Shown: positions 21,957 through 34,182 of the stretch, piece after piece
Layout: each line of letters begins with the position of its first letter
How positions within the stretch are numbered: position 1 is the stretch's first letter
Assembly: GCF_036588685.1 (NCBI RefSeq)
Contig: NC_086381.1
Location: 49,971,431-50,035,430, forward strand
Direction of reading: 5' to 3'
Source: Mytilus trossulus
Taxonomy: Eukaryota > Mollusca > Bivalvia > Mytilida > Mytilidae
Length of the DNA: 64,000 nucleotides
Translations under genes and position numbers: made by a program
The notes under the pieces: model-generated
Databases searched by the model: none
Told to the model about the DNA's origin: nothing
What the model saw: only the letters and a program-made list of their open reading frames with translations

Positions 21957-24135
21957 ATTCAGATGGAGATTTTATTAAAGAGGTCCTGCATCATTAAGTC
22001 ATTGTGCTTCTGAAGGTTATCGAAATGATAGTTTTAAAATATACTCAAATTTAAATACGTCGGATATCTTTTTTAAAGATAGTTCTTGTTTGGTATTTAC
22101 TGTCTTTTTTATGATCTTTTTTAACTGGGCATCAATACTTCTTTGTAATCAAGCAATCAATAGCTCATATCTGTATACTAAGAAAAATCTGAATGCTTTA
22201 AAAATTACCTTTTACTAACGGCGCACTTGTAATTTATCGGCTTGATTCAATTCAACTATTTTTCCTGCTTTTCTCGGTAACAATTTCTTGGTTTGATGCA
22301 TATATATACCCTAATCAAGCCCCATTTCTTATATACAATGATATCTTTTTACTTCCTCATACCATAACTGGGTTTTAGACACAAGAACATAATCGGTAAG
22401 ATTTGATACTAATAGTAAGTTTATATAGCTATATATAGTCTGCAAGACAACCGTACAGATTCGCAAAAGTTGAAAGTTTTTAAGCAGCAATATACCTCAG
22501 GTTAACAAGTCTAATCATGTTCACTTTGTATAAATCTAGTTTGTGTGTTACCAGATTGAATTTATTGTAATAACATTCTCGATTAAGAAGGCATCATTCG
22601 ATTCTCCTTTTTTGGGCATTGATTTATTTATAGTTTTAGTTGTCGTGATAATAGTTTTATATATCATTTAAACTAATACTAGTTTTCATTCCTTCGTGGC
22701 TTTGTTTTTATAGGGAACAATAATCAAAGTACTGAAGTACTGAACATCGGCAAGTTCTTGAGGATGGTCCGACATGCATTAATTTTTCTCAGAAACTAAT
22801 AACATCTGTAAACTCGAAATTGAGGTTAATGTACTGATATATCATTTTTCTTGGACAATTTCATGCGTGGTTGATAAATTAATGACATTGAGTTTACCCT
22901 CAACGTAATGACTGTTTTATATTGTAGTGATGCAAATTAGTATACTCTGGTTTATTGTTATATATTATGTTTATACTTGTATAATACAGTTACATGTATA
23001 CATAATGTGCATGCATTTGTATATCATTCTATTCGACTATATAAATAATAGTGCAGTGCAAGTGCATGGTGAACCTGTCACTCTTCTGTAATAATTCGAT
23101 TTTTCTAATAGAATGGATTTTCAGTAATATGTATATACATATATTAACATTAATCAGTTTAACCTCACTGTCATCCGCTGTAAAAACGAGAACGAATTAT
23201 TAATAATATATAGAAATTTTCTCCCCGAGACAAGGGCCTGTAGAAAAACTGGATAATTTGAAAACTTTTAATTCATATGGTGACCAACCTTTCATAGTTC
23301 ATGAATGATATACAGGGATACAAAACAACAACTTTCGATTATCCCGACTTGGAAAAAGCACATCAATGTGCATATACATGTACCATGTGTACTTTGATGG
23401 GCTCTGATTTCCAATGGTTTAGAGATCACAAAATCCTTCCATAATATATTTATAGCTTGTTTTTCTCTTTAACCAATGCTCTACCGGCTTATAGTATCTA
23501 GTTTAAATTTTTATTTCACCTTTGAAGTAAATTCTAAAGCGTATATTGTTGCTATATTTTTTCATCAGTGTTTCTGGAAAAAAAAATTGATTCACATTTT
23601 ACAAAACCATGCCGCAAAGTTAACTCAAACTTCAATTTTAGATTTCTATGTTTTGGATAAACTTTTGACTAAATTTATGAGTTTGATAATAAAAAAAATA
23701 ATTTAATAGAAACACGAACCATCACTGTAAAATTAAAATGATGATAGCTCGATATAAGAAGCAAACAGGAAATCACCACCAAGGAAATACGAAAGGAATA
23801 GCGATCCCGTTCGTATTGAATCCAAGAATGAAAATTACAAAAAAAGAATTTAAAAATAGATCAAATAAACGAGATTTTTTTTTAAAGATTGGTTTTATAA
23901 TAGTTTGAGTGAGTTCAGATTAATTCAGAGAAAACTGTATTATATTATACAAGAAGCCAATTACTAGTAATACTGTTGAATTACATACAAGTGTGTGTAA
24001 ATGGGTCTTTGAAACATTTAACTGCTATCTAGAATAGTAATTAACTTCCTAAGTCTATAATTTATGCCAGAGCTGAATTCTTATTTACCTTGGATTTTTT
24101 CCATGATCTTCATTTATCAACTTTTGAATTTTCAG
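21957..24135. other. Intergenic spacer, AT-rich
   Basis: No coding exon, RNA gene or clear repeat was seen on either strand. It probably contains the promoter and first non-coding exon of the downstream TRIM-like gene, but I could not place them. Confidence 0.5.
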
Positions 24136-24148
24136 TAATACGTGGCAC

Positions 24149-25861
24149 ATGGCAACATCTGCAAGTACTCCCTGTGACGTATGTGCCGGACAGTCTATAT
24201 CAAAGCAAGCAGTCAAATGGTGTCCCGAATGCGAAGAAGCCTATTGTTCGGAATGTATTAAACACCATGGTATTGCCAAGGCAACGAAGGATCATTCAGT
24301 CATAGCTGTAGACAATTATTTGAAATTACCGCCTTTTGTACTAGAAACCAAGCATCACTGTACAAAACATGGATCACGTTTCCAAAATTACTGTCGGAGT
24401 CACGAGACTCCTTGTTGCAAACGATGCATCGACACAGATCATAAGAAATGTTCCGATTTGCCAGCTCTTGATGATATCATTCATGACGCAAAATCATCAG
24501 TCGCTTTCGCTGATATTGAAGAACGTCTTCAAAGTTTAAAGAAGTTCTTTTCTGAAGTCATCACAGAAAAAGAAGAAAATTTAAATAAACTGAAAGTTAA
24601 ACGTGAGACAATAGAGAAACAAATCCGAAAAATTCGAAAAGATATCAATCAGCATCTTGATAACTTAGAGAAGGAAATATTGCACAAAATATTCAACCAA
24701 GAGAACCACCATCAAAGAAATATCGAGATAACATCAAAGCAGATGAAGATACAATCCTCTCGAATAAACAGCTTACTTGAAAACATGGAACCAATAAAGC
24801 AGTATGCTTCGAATTTGCAGACCTTCTTGAGCACGAAAGAAATTGACAAGGAACTGTACAAAACTGAGAAGGAGGTTGAAGTCTTATGCGAAGATGGCAG
24901 TTTGAAAAGATACGATATCTCATTTATTAAGGACGACAAACTGGGAAATTTCATGGAAGGCTTAAAGTCTTTTGGAAAAATATCAAGTACAGGTCAACCG
25001 ACGGAAATCGTTTATGCAAAATCAAAAGTAAAACAAGCCCAAATAGTTGCTGTACCATGCAAACATGTTTTAAACATAAATCTTGTACTTGAAAAAAAGG
25101 TTATGGTTCCAAGACCTGGTGATGGCATGGCCGGGTTAGTTACGGGATGTGTAATATTACAAAACAAAAACTTTCTTTTTTCCTTTCGGGGTTTGAACAT
25201 TAGTTGTTTAAGTTTGTTAGACGAGCACGGTGGCAAAATATTTGTTTTGACACGTGAGCATATTGGATTTCAATTTTCTGGTATTGCTGTAATCAATGAT
25301 ACAACAGTAGCGATAACATCTGATATGCCTTCCAAATCAATAGCAATCTTCAATACTGAAACCAGGAAGGTATCAAAAGTGATAGTAACAAAACAATTAT
25401 GCAGTGGTGGTATATCATGTTTCGAAAATACTCTAATATACAGTTGCGGAGAAGAGGGTTTAGAAATGATATCATTGGATACAGGAAATATTTGTTCTTT
25501 GAAATCTGGTAGTCATGCGTCAGATGAGTATGTCACTGTATTCAAGAATAAAATTTATAGTACCGATAGCTCGAGTGACACGGTAACCTGTTATGACATG
25601 GATGGAAAAATCCATTGGAAATGGCAAAATCATGACGAAATTAAGAGTATGCGTGGAGTTGCAGTCGATAACAACTCAAATGTTTATGTTGCCGGTGTTC
25701 AATCAGGTCGCATTGCGATTATTTCGCCCGATGGCAAAGTATTCAAGTCTTTTAAACCGGAAGGTATAGAAAAGCCAAGAGCAATTTATTATGACAAAAA
25801 GACGAATAAGCTCCTGATTTCCGAAAACTGTGGAAATGCAGGTTTATATTCTGTCTACTAA
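24149..25861 (+). CDS. RING-less TRIM-like protein: two B-boxes, coiled coil, beta-propeller-like C-terminus
   Basis: A 570-aa protein from one coding exon. A splice acceptor (GAATTTTCAG, ending 24136) lies just before the ATG at 24149, so a 5' non-coding exon is expected upstream. B-box 1 uses C9, C12, C25, C28, C33, C36, H40, H49; B-box 2 uses C71, H74, C82, H85, C90, C93, H98, C101. Residues about 120-240 are Lys/Glu-rich and heptad-like (coiled coil). Residues 330-570 contain repeated short beta-like units (GVAVDNNSNVYVAG, RAIYYDKKTNKLLISE) resembling NHL/propeller repeats. With no RING there is no obvious E3 ligase activity; such proteins are strongly expanded in bivalves and linked to signalling or immunity. 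A polyadenylation signal AATAAA lies at 25929-25934. Confidence 0.88.
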   Translation: MATSASTPCDVCAGQSISKQAVKWCPECEEAYCSECIKHHGIAKATKDHSVIAVDNYLKLPPFVLETKHHCTKHGSRFQNYCRSHETPCCKRCIDTDHKKCSDLPALDDIIHDAKSSVAFADIEERLQSLKKFFSEVITEKEENLNKLKVKRETIEKQIRKIRKDINQHLDNLEKEILHKIFNQENHHQRNIEITSKQMKIQSSRINSLLENMEPIKQYASNLQTFLSTKEIDKELYKTEKEVEVLCEDGSLKRYDISFIKDDKLGNFMEGLKSFGKISSTGQPTEIVYAKSKVKQAQIVAVPCKHVLNINLVLEKKVMVPRPGDGMAGLVTGCVILQNKNFLFSFRGLNISCLSLLDEHGGKIFVLTREHIGFQFSGIAVINDTTVAITSDMPSKSIAIFNTETRKVSKVIVTKQLCSGGISCFENTLIYSCGEEGLEMISLDTGNICSLKSGSHASDEYVTVFKNKIYSTDSSSDTVTCYDMDGKIHWKWQNHDEIKSMRGVAVDNNSNVYVAGVQSGRIAIISPDGKVFKSFKPEGIEKPRAIYYDKKTNKLLISENCGNAGLYSVY

Positions 25862-25928
25862 GATCTTATACGAGTTACGGCTTATTTTGTAAGAAAGTTT
25901 CCGTCTAGTAATGATATCAATCATACTT

Positions 25929-25934
25929 AATAAA
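25929..25934 (+). terminator. Candidate polyadenylation signal of the TRIM-like gene
   Basis: AATAAA 68 bp after the stop codon at 25861. Confidence 0.6.
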
Positions 25935-26009
25935 GAAGTGTTTAAGACTGATTCGCACACTCAAAATGTAACATTAGACATCCTTGCCAGTATTTATATT
26001 TACTTGCTT

Positions 26010-28085
26010 TTTGTCGAGCCTTCGACTTTAGTCGAAAAAGCGAGACTAAGCGATCCTACTTTCCGTCGGCGTCGGTGTCGTCGTCGGCGGCGTCCACAAA
26101 TATTCACTCTGTGGTTAAAGTTTTTGAAATTTTAATAACTTTCTTAAACTATACTGGATTTCTACCAAACTTGGACAGAAGCTTGTTTATTATCATAAGA
26201 TAGTATCCAGAAGTGAATTTTGTAAAAATAAAATTCCATTTTTGTCGAGCCTTCGACTTTTGTCGAAAAAGCGAGACTAAGCGATCCTACATTCCGTCAT
26301 CGTCGGTGTCGTCGTCGGCGGCGTCCACAAATATTCACTCTGTGGTTAAAGTTTTTGAAATTTTAATAACTTTCTTAAACTATACTGGATTACTTCCAAA
26401 CGTGGACAGAAGCTTGTTTATGATCATAAGATAGTATCCAGAAGTAAATTTTGTAAAAATAAAATTCCATTTTTTCCGTATTTTACTTATAGATGGACTT
26501 AGTTTTTCTGCAGGGAAACATTATATTCACTCTGTGGTTAAAGTTTTTGAAATTTTAATAACTTTCTTAAACTATACTGGATTACTTCCAAACGTGGACA
26601 GAAGCTTGTTTGTGATCATAAGATAGTATCCAAATGTTAATTTTGTAAAAATAAAATTCCATTTTTTACGTATCTTACTTATAAATGGACTTAGTTTTTC
26701 TGCGGGGAAACATTACATTCACTCTGTGGTTCAAGTTTTTAAAATTTGAATAACTTTCTTAAACTATCCTGGGTTTGTACCAAACTTAGACAGAAGCTAG
26801 TTTATGATCAAAAGATAATATACATAAGGAAATTTTGTAAAAAAATAAATCCATTTTTTCCGTATTTTACTTTTAAATGGACTTAGATTTTCTGCCAGGA
26901 AATAACATGTTCACTCTGTGGTTAAATTTAAAAAAAAAATTACTTTCTTTTGCTACTTTTTATTTGTACCAAACTTAGGCAGAAGCTTGTTTAAGATCAT
27001 AAGCTAGTATTTAGAAGGAAATTTTGATAATATTTTGTACCTGTGTATCTGTATTTTACTTATAAATGGACTAAGTTTTCTTCCAGTTAACATTACATAC
27101 AGTCTGCAGTTAAGGTTTTTAAACATTTATTAGATTCATAAACTATCCTGTATTTTTACTAAACTTGGACAGAAGCTACTTAAAATCAAAAGATAGTTTC
27201 AAGAAGAATATTTTTATTGATTTTTTTCCTCATTTTGTTGAGCCTGTGAATTTCAGCAAAAGTAGGCGAGACACTGGGTTCCGCGGAACCCTTACAATTT
27301 TTTTTCCATATTTTACTTATAAAACTTAGTTTTTTCTGCGGGGAAACATTACATTCACTCTGTGGTTAAAGTTTTTAGAATTTTAATAACTTTCTTAAAC
27401 TATCCTTGGTCTGAACCAAATTTTGACAAAAGCGAGACTAAGCGATCCTACATTCCGTCATCGTCGGTGTCGTCGTCGGCGGCGTCCACAAATATTCACT
27501 CTGTGGTTAAAGTTTTTGAAATTTTAATAACTTTCTTAAACTATACTGGATTACTTCCAAACGTGGACAGAAGCTTGTTTATGATCATAAGATAGTATCC
27601 AGAAGTAAATTTTGTAAAAAAATAAATCCATTTTTTCTGTATTTTACTTTTAAATGGACTTAGTTTTTCTGCAGGGAAACATTACATTCACTCTGTGGTT
27701 AAAGTTTTTAAAATTTTAATAACTTTCTTAAACTATCCTGGGTTTGTACCAAACTTGGACAGAAGCTTATTTATGACCATAAGATAGTATCCAGAAGTAA
27801 ATATTGTAAAAAGATAACTCCATTTTTTCTGTATTTTACTTTTAAATGGATGTAGATTTTCTTCCATTTAACATTGCATACAGTCGGCAGTTTAAGTTTT
27901 CAAACATTAATTAGATTCATTAACTATCCTCGATTTTTACCAAACTTGGACAGAAGCTTCTTACAATCAAAAGATAGTATCAAGAGGAATTTTTTTATTT
28001 ATTTTTTTCCTCATTTTTTGTTGAGCCTGCGATTTACAGCAAAAGTAGGCGAGACACTGGGTTCCGTGGAACCCTTACAATTTTT
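26010..28085 (+). repeat. Array of a dispersed element with a 192-bp internal unit
   Basis: Heads with GTCGAGCCTTCGACTTT, AAAGCGAGACTAAGCGATCC and a GTCGTCGTCGGCGGCGTCC run occur at about 26010, 26240 and (cut) 27424. After each head comes a unit starting near ATTCACTCTGTGGTTAAAG. In the long copy units begin at 26333, 26525, 26717 and 26909, exactly 192 bp apart; 27494 to 27686 is again 192. Tails with GGCGAGACACTGGGTTCCG end at about 27296 and 28076. The open frames here are translations of the repeat. Confidence 0.75.
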
Positions 28086-28947
28086 TTTATATTTGCACAT
28101 GTTTTTTATAAGTTTTGGATTTTCCAATAAAGTGTCCTCGAGCATCACTTTAGAAAAAATCACTTATTGTCGAAATGCGCATCTGTTACAGAGTTCCATT
28201 AATGACATTAATATTACTGAAAATTGACAGTAACAAATGGTATACCAAACAACTGTACTACAATGAAAACCAAAATGTTCAGAAAAAAATAGGACAATAG
28301 TAATGTAATCCAATGACGGTTCAAAAAGGAAAGAAAGTATTATATCTGTACACAACTAATCATATACATTATATAAACACATTAGGTATCAAAATGGACG
28401 TACATATATAAGCTCATGAGATATCAACCCAGAGACACGCCACTGTTATCTAACATGATTTTTAACATATATGTATAATATTCCCTGTTGATAAATTAAG
28501 AAATTATAAAAAAGACTTCCAATTCCATCATTCAAAGTTGACATCCAATACATTTACTTTTTCTTTGAATTTTTTTGGTCATTTATATTGCTCCTTCATT
28601 TTTAAGGTATTTAAACATGCCAGATTTTCAAATGCTAGAATGTAAATCAAAAAAGCATTTCGAACTTTGCGATTTGTAACAGTTCTTTTTCTAAGAAAAT
28701 CATATGCAGTCATCACACAGTTTCACTTTTCAAATTGTTAATTTAAGTAAGGATGATTGAACATGTGTGTTATGTTGTCTTCAGGAGGGTAGAATTAAGT
28801 GTCGTGATGAAACAAAAACTCAAGCACATAGAAGGATGGCAATATTCATTAAATTTGATTAGAAAATGCTGCAGTACATTAGTAGAAACAAAGAAGAAAA
28901 CAATCAGAAAACATATGTCAAAGAGAAACGCATAACTCTATGATTAA
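28086..28947. other. Intergenic spacer
   Basis: AT-rich. No gene, RNA or clear repeat was recognised. Confidence 0.45.
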
Positions 28948-29754
28948 ACAAGAGGCTCTTAAGAGCCTGCATGTGTCGCTCACCTTGGTCTATGTGCAAA
29001 TTAAACAAAGGAAACAGATGGATTCATGATCAAATTGTGTTTTGGTGATGGTGATTTGTTTGAAGTTCTTACTTTACTGAACGTTCTTGCTACTTACAAT
29101 TATCTCTTTCTATGATGAACTTTGCCCATTAGTAACAGAGGAAATTATTTGTAAAAATTTACAAAAAATTACCAAATCCATGAAAATTGTTAAAAATTGA
29201 CTATAAAGGGCAATAACTCCTTAAGGGGTCAACTGACCAATCTTTTCATGTTGATTTATTTGTAGTTCTTACTTTACTGAACATTATTGCTGTTCACAGT
29301 TAACCTCTATCTATAATATTATTCAAGATAATAACCAAAAATGGCAAAATTTCCTGAAAATTACCAATTAATGGGGCAGCAACCCAATAACTGGTTCTCC
29401 GATTCATCTGAAAATGTCAGAGCAGATAATTCTTGACCTGATAAACAATTTTATTCAGTCAGATTTGCTCTAAATGCTTTGGTTTCAGAGATATAAGCCG
29501 AAATCTATATTTTACCCCTCTGTTCTATTTTTAGCCATGGCGGCCATCTTGGTTGGTTGGCCGGGTCATCGGACACATTCTTTAAACTAGATACCCAAAT
29601 GATGATTGTGGCTAAGTCTGGTTTTATTTGGCCAAGTGGTTTCAGAGGAGAAGATTTTTGTAAAAGTTAACGACGACGGACGCCGAAAACGGACGACGGA
29701 AGCAAAGTGATTAGAAAGGCTCCCTTGGCCGTTTGGGCCAGGTGAGCTAAAAAG
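28948..29754 (+). mobile_element. Dispersed mollusc repeat (AGAGGCTC...AGGTGAGCT type)
   Basis: Begins ACAAGAGGCTCTTAAGAGCC and ends GGCCAGGTGAGCTAAAAAG. The inner phrases TGTGTCGCTCACCTTGG, GGGGCAGCAACCC and GACGACGGACGCC are familiar to me from bivalve and gastropod genomes. It is non-coding, about 800 bp and apparently complete. Confidence 0.65.
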
Positions 29755-30044
29755 AATAAACACTGTCCAAAAACTAACAATTCTGAAAGATGAACTCTAC
29801 AAGATACGCGGATTGAATTTTACTTTGAGACTCCTGAAGTAAAGCAGTTCCAGCAGTAATAATAACAGCCGTTGTGTTGGTCATACTAATTACTCGCATT
29901 CGGAGATGGCATTAATGCGAAATAGAAGACGGATGGTAGGCTGCTGAAATCTTTGACATAAACATTCCATTACGGTAAACCCAATTATGGTGATGTCCGA
30001 AAAATTGTGAGCCAAATTACTTTAAATTTTATATACGTAACCCT

Positions 30045-30332
30045 TTATTGATTGGCTTCTTTGTAAGCAGCTATATCAAAAGATTCATGATAGGAAATAC
30101 TGGTTCTAAAATATCTACGGGGGTCTCTTTTTAACTCATTATAAACACAGACATACCGCTGGTAACAGTAATTTTTTTGAATTTTCAAGATATCAATTGG
30201 TAAAAAAAAATACCCATTGATATCAATAAGTCTTTTTTTATTTTTCAATCTGGAGTTAGTACAAACGCTATAGTTGATACGGTGTATTTGATTGTTAAAA
30301 GTCAAACTTCGCCAGATATCCTCACAGCACAA
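30045..30332 (-). pseudogene. Possible PIF/Harbinger transposase N-terminal fragment
   Basis: The last 45 residues read RYVCVYNELKRDPRRYFR then TSISYHESFDIAAY. This resembles the start of Harbinger-type nucleases, where a Y..L..ELR.DP..FF.YFRMS...FD pattern is usual. The upstream half is low in complexity and unrecognised, the frame stops at 30045, and no catalytic DDE part is present. Weak similarity from memory only; it could be chance. Confidence 0.3.
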
Positions 30333-30554
30333 GCCTTATAATGCCAAAGGACAAACTTCAATTCTAAAAAGGCTTTCAAACACCAATTTAAAATACCGGT
30401 TAACCGGTTAATCGGTCGAACGATTGTCCGAGTAACCCGTTAGGCAAAACTGTACGATTTGAAAACACAAGTAAAAATGTATACGTCAATGGTTAAAATA
30501 TGTACAAACTCGTTTCAATCGGGCGTCTGTACCATCAGTTGTAGGTTGAGCATC

Positions 30555-31103
30555 TGTGACAATATGATAGGCTAAAAATATATATATAAATATATATAAA
30601 ATATATTTATATTTATATTGATGATTATATATTCTTAAAATGTTTATTAAATTGAATAAAATAAATACAGGGGAATATCTATTAAGAAAATCATGACCTT
30701 GTAAAAGGTTGTTCAATTGACCGCTACTGCATATGAAATATTTACATGCAGATTATGAGGTGACATGTAACAATTAGTTAAACACTGGACATACGTGTAT
30801 TGCATACCATGTGGAGACATGTAGCAATAACAGTTAGTTAAAACACTGGACATGCGTGTATTCTTTGACCATTAATTTCCAGGTTGGCCAAAACATGTCA
30901 ATTAGAGTCAACTTAATAGATATTCATCCCTGTATCTTTTAATTTAAGACTATGATGGTCAAATTAATAGAAACCTTGACACTGATTATATTCTGTATAT
31001 ATACTTGTGTATTTTACTGTATAGAAGAGACCGTCCGTTATGGACACTGGTCCAGACGGGCTTGAATAAACTACTATTCCAAATAACCATGTGTTGTGTC
31101 ACA
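30555..31103 (+). repeat. Left LTR (5')
   Basis: 549 bp, reading base for base like the right LTR in my comparison. It contains an AT-rich head, a duplicated phrase AGTTAAA/CACTGGACAT near 30777 and 30836, a small stem (CCGTCCG...CAGACGGG) and AATAAA at 31065-31070 near the 3' end. Confidence 0.9.
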
Positions 31104-31187
31104 TGTGGTTATTTTTGGTTAACCGTGACCAAAGGATATTAAGGTAAAGTGACTTTTTATTTGATACTCTTTACTTAATTTCTCAAA

Positions 31188-31403
31188 ATGGCTAGACAAG
31201 AATTTAGTGCAGGGTCTGTTTTTCAAAATTTAGAAACACAAGTTCAAAGTTTCACTCAAAAGGTATTTAAAAAAGGCATTAATTCGATTGAAAGCTTTGA
31301 TGGTTCAAAATCAGACAAATTAGGAATAGGTGTATCAGATGTGAGCACAATTGTTCATGATCAAGATGCTGATTTACTCATTAAAAAAATGTTTATTAGA
31401 TAA
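31188..31403 (+). CDS. 71-aa frame inside the LTR element, unknown
   Basis: The ATG lies 84 bp after the left LTR, where gag normally starts. The product begins MARQEFSAGSVFQNLETQVQ and ends KKMFIR. It has no zinc knuckle, protease motif or membrane segment. It may be a truncated gag-like remnant or an untranslated open stretch. I do not recognise it. Confidence 0.3.
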   Translation: MARQEFSAGSVFQNLETQVQSFTQKVFKKGINSIESFDGSKSDKLGIGVSDVSTIVHDQDADLLIKKMFIR

Positions 31404-33123
31404 TGGGTTTTTTTTAAAGCGAAAATGTAGATATTTTTTATTTTTCTTATAAATCCATGGTGAAGGTTTTATTTTTTTTATTGATATTTTTTTATGTAAT
31501 CATTATGATAAGGGTGAAGGTACTTATGATAGGTATTTGATTGTTTTAGTCAATATAAAAGACTGGCAACTTTGTAGGTATTTGAAAGTATAAGTCAATA
31601 TATAAGTTTTGCGTACATATTGTAATGATATAATGAGAAGTTTTTATATGCTGTTTTTTAAAAGACAGAATAGATATTTAAATAAGAAAAAACAACATTT
31701 GAATATTAATATTTAAGAATTAAATGACAATAGGTAAAACTATTTTAAAGATGTTGGTTATATTTAAGTATTTAAATGCACGAATAATGATAATATCAAA
31801 ACATTTAATATATCTTGATTTTGAATATAATAATTTAATTTTTTATTCATATTTTGATCTGTTTTCTGAAGAGACAATCAGTAATTCTAAAATATACGCG
31901 CCTATATACATTGGTATAAGAAAGTTTCATAAGAACACTTTTGGCGACGGATTTAAGGGTATTTCTGCGATGTTATAATCATATGGTTGTTCAAATATGG
32001 TTGACGCAGTTTGGTAAGTGCGTAAGCACATTTGTTTAGAGAAACAAAATATTCTATGGTATTTAGAATCCAAACCTCTATTTTCGCACAGTTATTGTGG
32101 TATTTTTAAAGAATGACGGACCTATCTTCAGAAAATAGCGCATAAATGATTAAAATTGATATAAGTGGTAAGTCCACTCTTAGGGAAATGTAGGTTTCTA
32201 TAAGTTTTAAAAGTATTGACAGTTTTTAGCGATAAATGAAATATAGGATTATTTATAGAGAACATAAATATATAGTGAGGGTTAAAAATGAAAATGTTTC
32301 ATAAGAAAACAATTTAGGATTTAAAATATGGAAACAAGTATCATATGATTAATCGTTATAAACAATAACGCGATACATCTTCTGTAAATATTTTAATGTG
32401 ATGCTGATTGAATTAAAAGAAAATTAGCAAACCAAGAAAAAAAGAGAAAACATAAAGGAATATAAGCTCATTTATAAATTCCAGTTTAAGGGATATGACA
32501 AATGATAATAGTTCTGATAGACATAATTTAGAAAGTAGCCAAGACATGCCTGTTGATAAAATCAAAATACGAAATAAAAATAAACGAAAATTCAAAAGTT
32601 TGAAAGAAAAATCAATTAATGTTTAACTTTTTCTCAAACATATCTTGTTATCTTGATAAAATGAACGATTAACATGTCGTAGTTGTAGGCTTCGTGATGA
32701 TTGTTTTTAAATAAATATATGTGTATATAAAATAATTTTGTTTTGATTAATCATTCCAATTCTCGCTTCAGATTGCTTGCTGAAAAATTGTTGATTGTTA
32801 AGAAATCCTATAAATATCAGTAATCTCTGAATCACAGCTTTGTTTATGAAAAAGGAAGGAAAGTGTTGGTTGAATTTTAAACCTCATTGTAAATAATTTT
32901 TCATTCTTAATACGTCTAGATAAAAGTTTATTTTATTAGTTTTATTGTTTTTGTATTTGAGTTTAAATTTATTTTGGTTCTTATTTCAAATAGATAAAAA
33001 GCAGTTAGAACTTGAGAACGACTTTGAACTATCAAATTTAGTAAATGCATTAACTTATTTTTGTTGCTATATTTATAGGTATTTGTTATTAAAATATTCT
33101 TAAGTGTAATAATAGGTGTTTAG
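31404..33123. other. LTR element interior, no coding signal
   Basis: About 1.7 kb of very AT-rich sequence with stops in all frames and no repeat structure that I can see. Confidence 0.5.
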
Positions 33124-33309
33124 CCAAGAGAATTTAGTAATAGAGAGATTCAAATAGTCACACGATACCTTGGTGGCAATCAAATGGTGTCAACTGATGT
33201 TGAGGGCGATGGTACTGCCTACAGAGATGTTGAAATAGCTTCTGCACCATTACTAGAACCAGCCACTAAGAACCATTATCCAGTATTGGATATTGGCTTT
33301 GATCATTGA
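33124..33309 (+). pseudogene. 61-codon open stretch inside the LTR element
   Basis: It follows a possible splice acceptor (GGTGTTTAG) and reads PREFSNREIQIVTRYLGG, then GDGTAYRDVEIASAPLLEP, ending DIGFDH and a stop. Composition is protein-like rather than AT-noise, so it may be a relic exon of a former element or captured gene. Family not recognised. Confidence 0.3.
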
Positions 33310-33499
33310 ACACAACGCAGACGTTTAGATGTACATAAAACTATACGATCACATAACTTTTTATTGGTAGAGGGAATCGTTCTACAGCATCACAGGTAGA
33401 TTTTCCTGTAATGTTTCAGCCGGTGATAACTGAGCAACCTAGTCAGGGACTCTGAATTAACAGAGTAGGTAAGCTAGGTCAGTTAGGAGTAAATCAAAA

Positions 33500-33830
33500 A
33501 CGGATGGTGGATCACATGAAGGACGGATGGTGGATCACATGAAGGACGGATGGTGGATCACATGAAGGACGGATGGTGGATCACATGAAGTACGGATGGT
33601 GGATCACATGAAGTACGGATGGTGGATCACATGAAGGACCGGATGGTGGATCACATGAAGTACGGATGGTGGATCACATGAAGGACGGATGGTGGATCAC
33701 ATGCACGTCGAAGTTACAAACAACGGATGGTGGATTACATGCAGGATGGAGTTTCAACAATGGATGGTGGATCACATGCAAGTCGAAGTTATAAACGACG
33801 GATGGTGGATCACATGCAAGTCGGAATGAT
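33500..33830 (+). repeat. 23-bp tandem array inside the LTR element
   Basis: ACGGATGGTGGATCACATGA plus three bases repeats nine times from 33500 to about 33707. GATGGTGGATCACATG then recurs three more times at wider spacing to 33820. One unit carries an extra C. Confidence 0.85.
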
Positions 33831-34168
33831 TGCAGAACTTCTAAATGACGGGAATTGGTGTCGCAGATAAACAAATGGATTGTTGGAGTTGACAACGACG
33901 ATCAGAGGAGCAGTTAACTGGAGTCGGGGTTATGAAGACGGTCAGCAGTTGATGGTTGCCCCTTTTTCTAGGAATAAGAAGTTCCAATAGTTGATGTTAC
34001 GAACTTAGTTATTCACACAAGAATTGTATGAACTATACATTGCTGAACATTTAGATGTTGTTGAACTTTTGAAATGATTTTATTTATGAATATTTTTGTT
34101 GTTTTTAGAGAAATTTGCAAGCATTCATATTGTCACCGATTTTAACTAAAATATAAATTATATTTCTT

Positions 34169-34182
34169 AAGAAAGGGAGGAA
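34169..34182 (+). other. Polypurine tract of the LTR element
   Basis: A purine-only run (AAGAAAGGGAGGAA) directly before the right LTR, the usual plus-strand DNA primer site. Confidence 0.7.

Noticed and set aside
26213-28227. Several short frames with SETKRSYIPSSSVSSSAAST
   Set aside because: Translations of the GTCGAGCC repeat array; the shared peptide is repeat sequence, not a protein family.
30486-30716. Minus-strand frame recurring at 34105-34344
   Set aside because: Both lie in the two LTR copies and start in AT-rich LTR sequence; not a gene pair.
33500-33710. Could the 23-bp array be a CRISPR array?
   Set aside because: The units abut directly without unique spacers, and the context is a eukaryotic retroelement.
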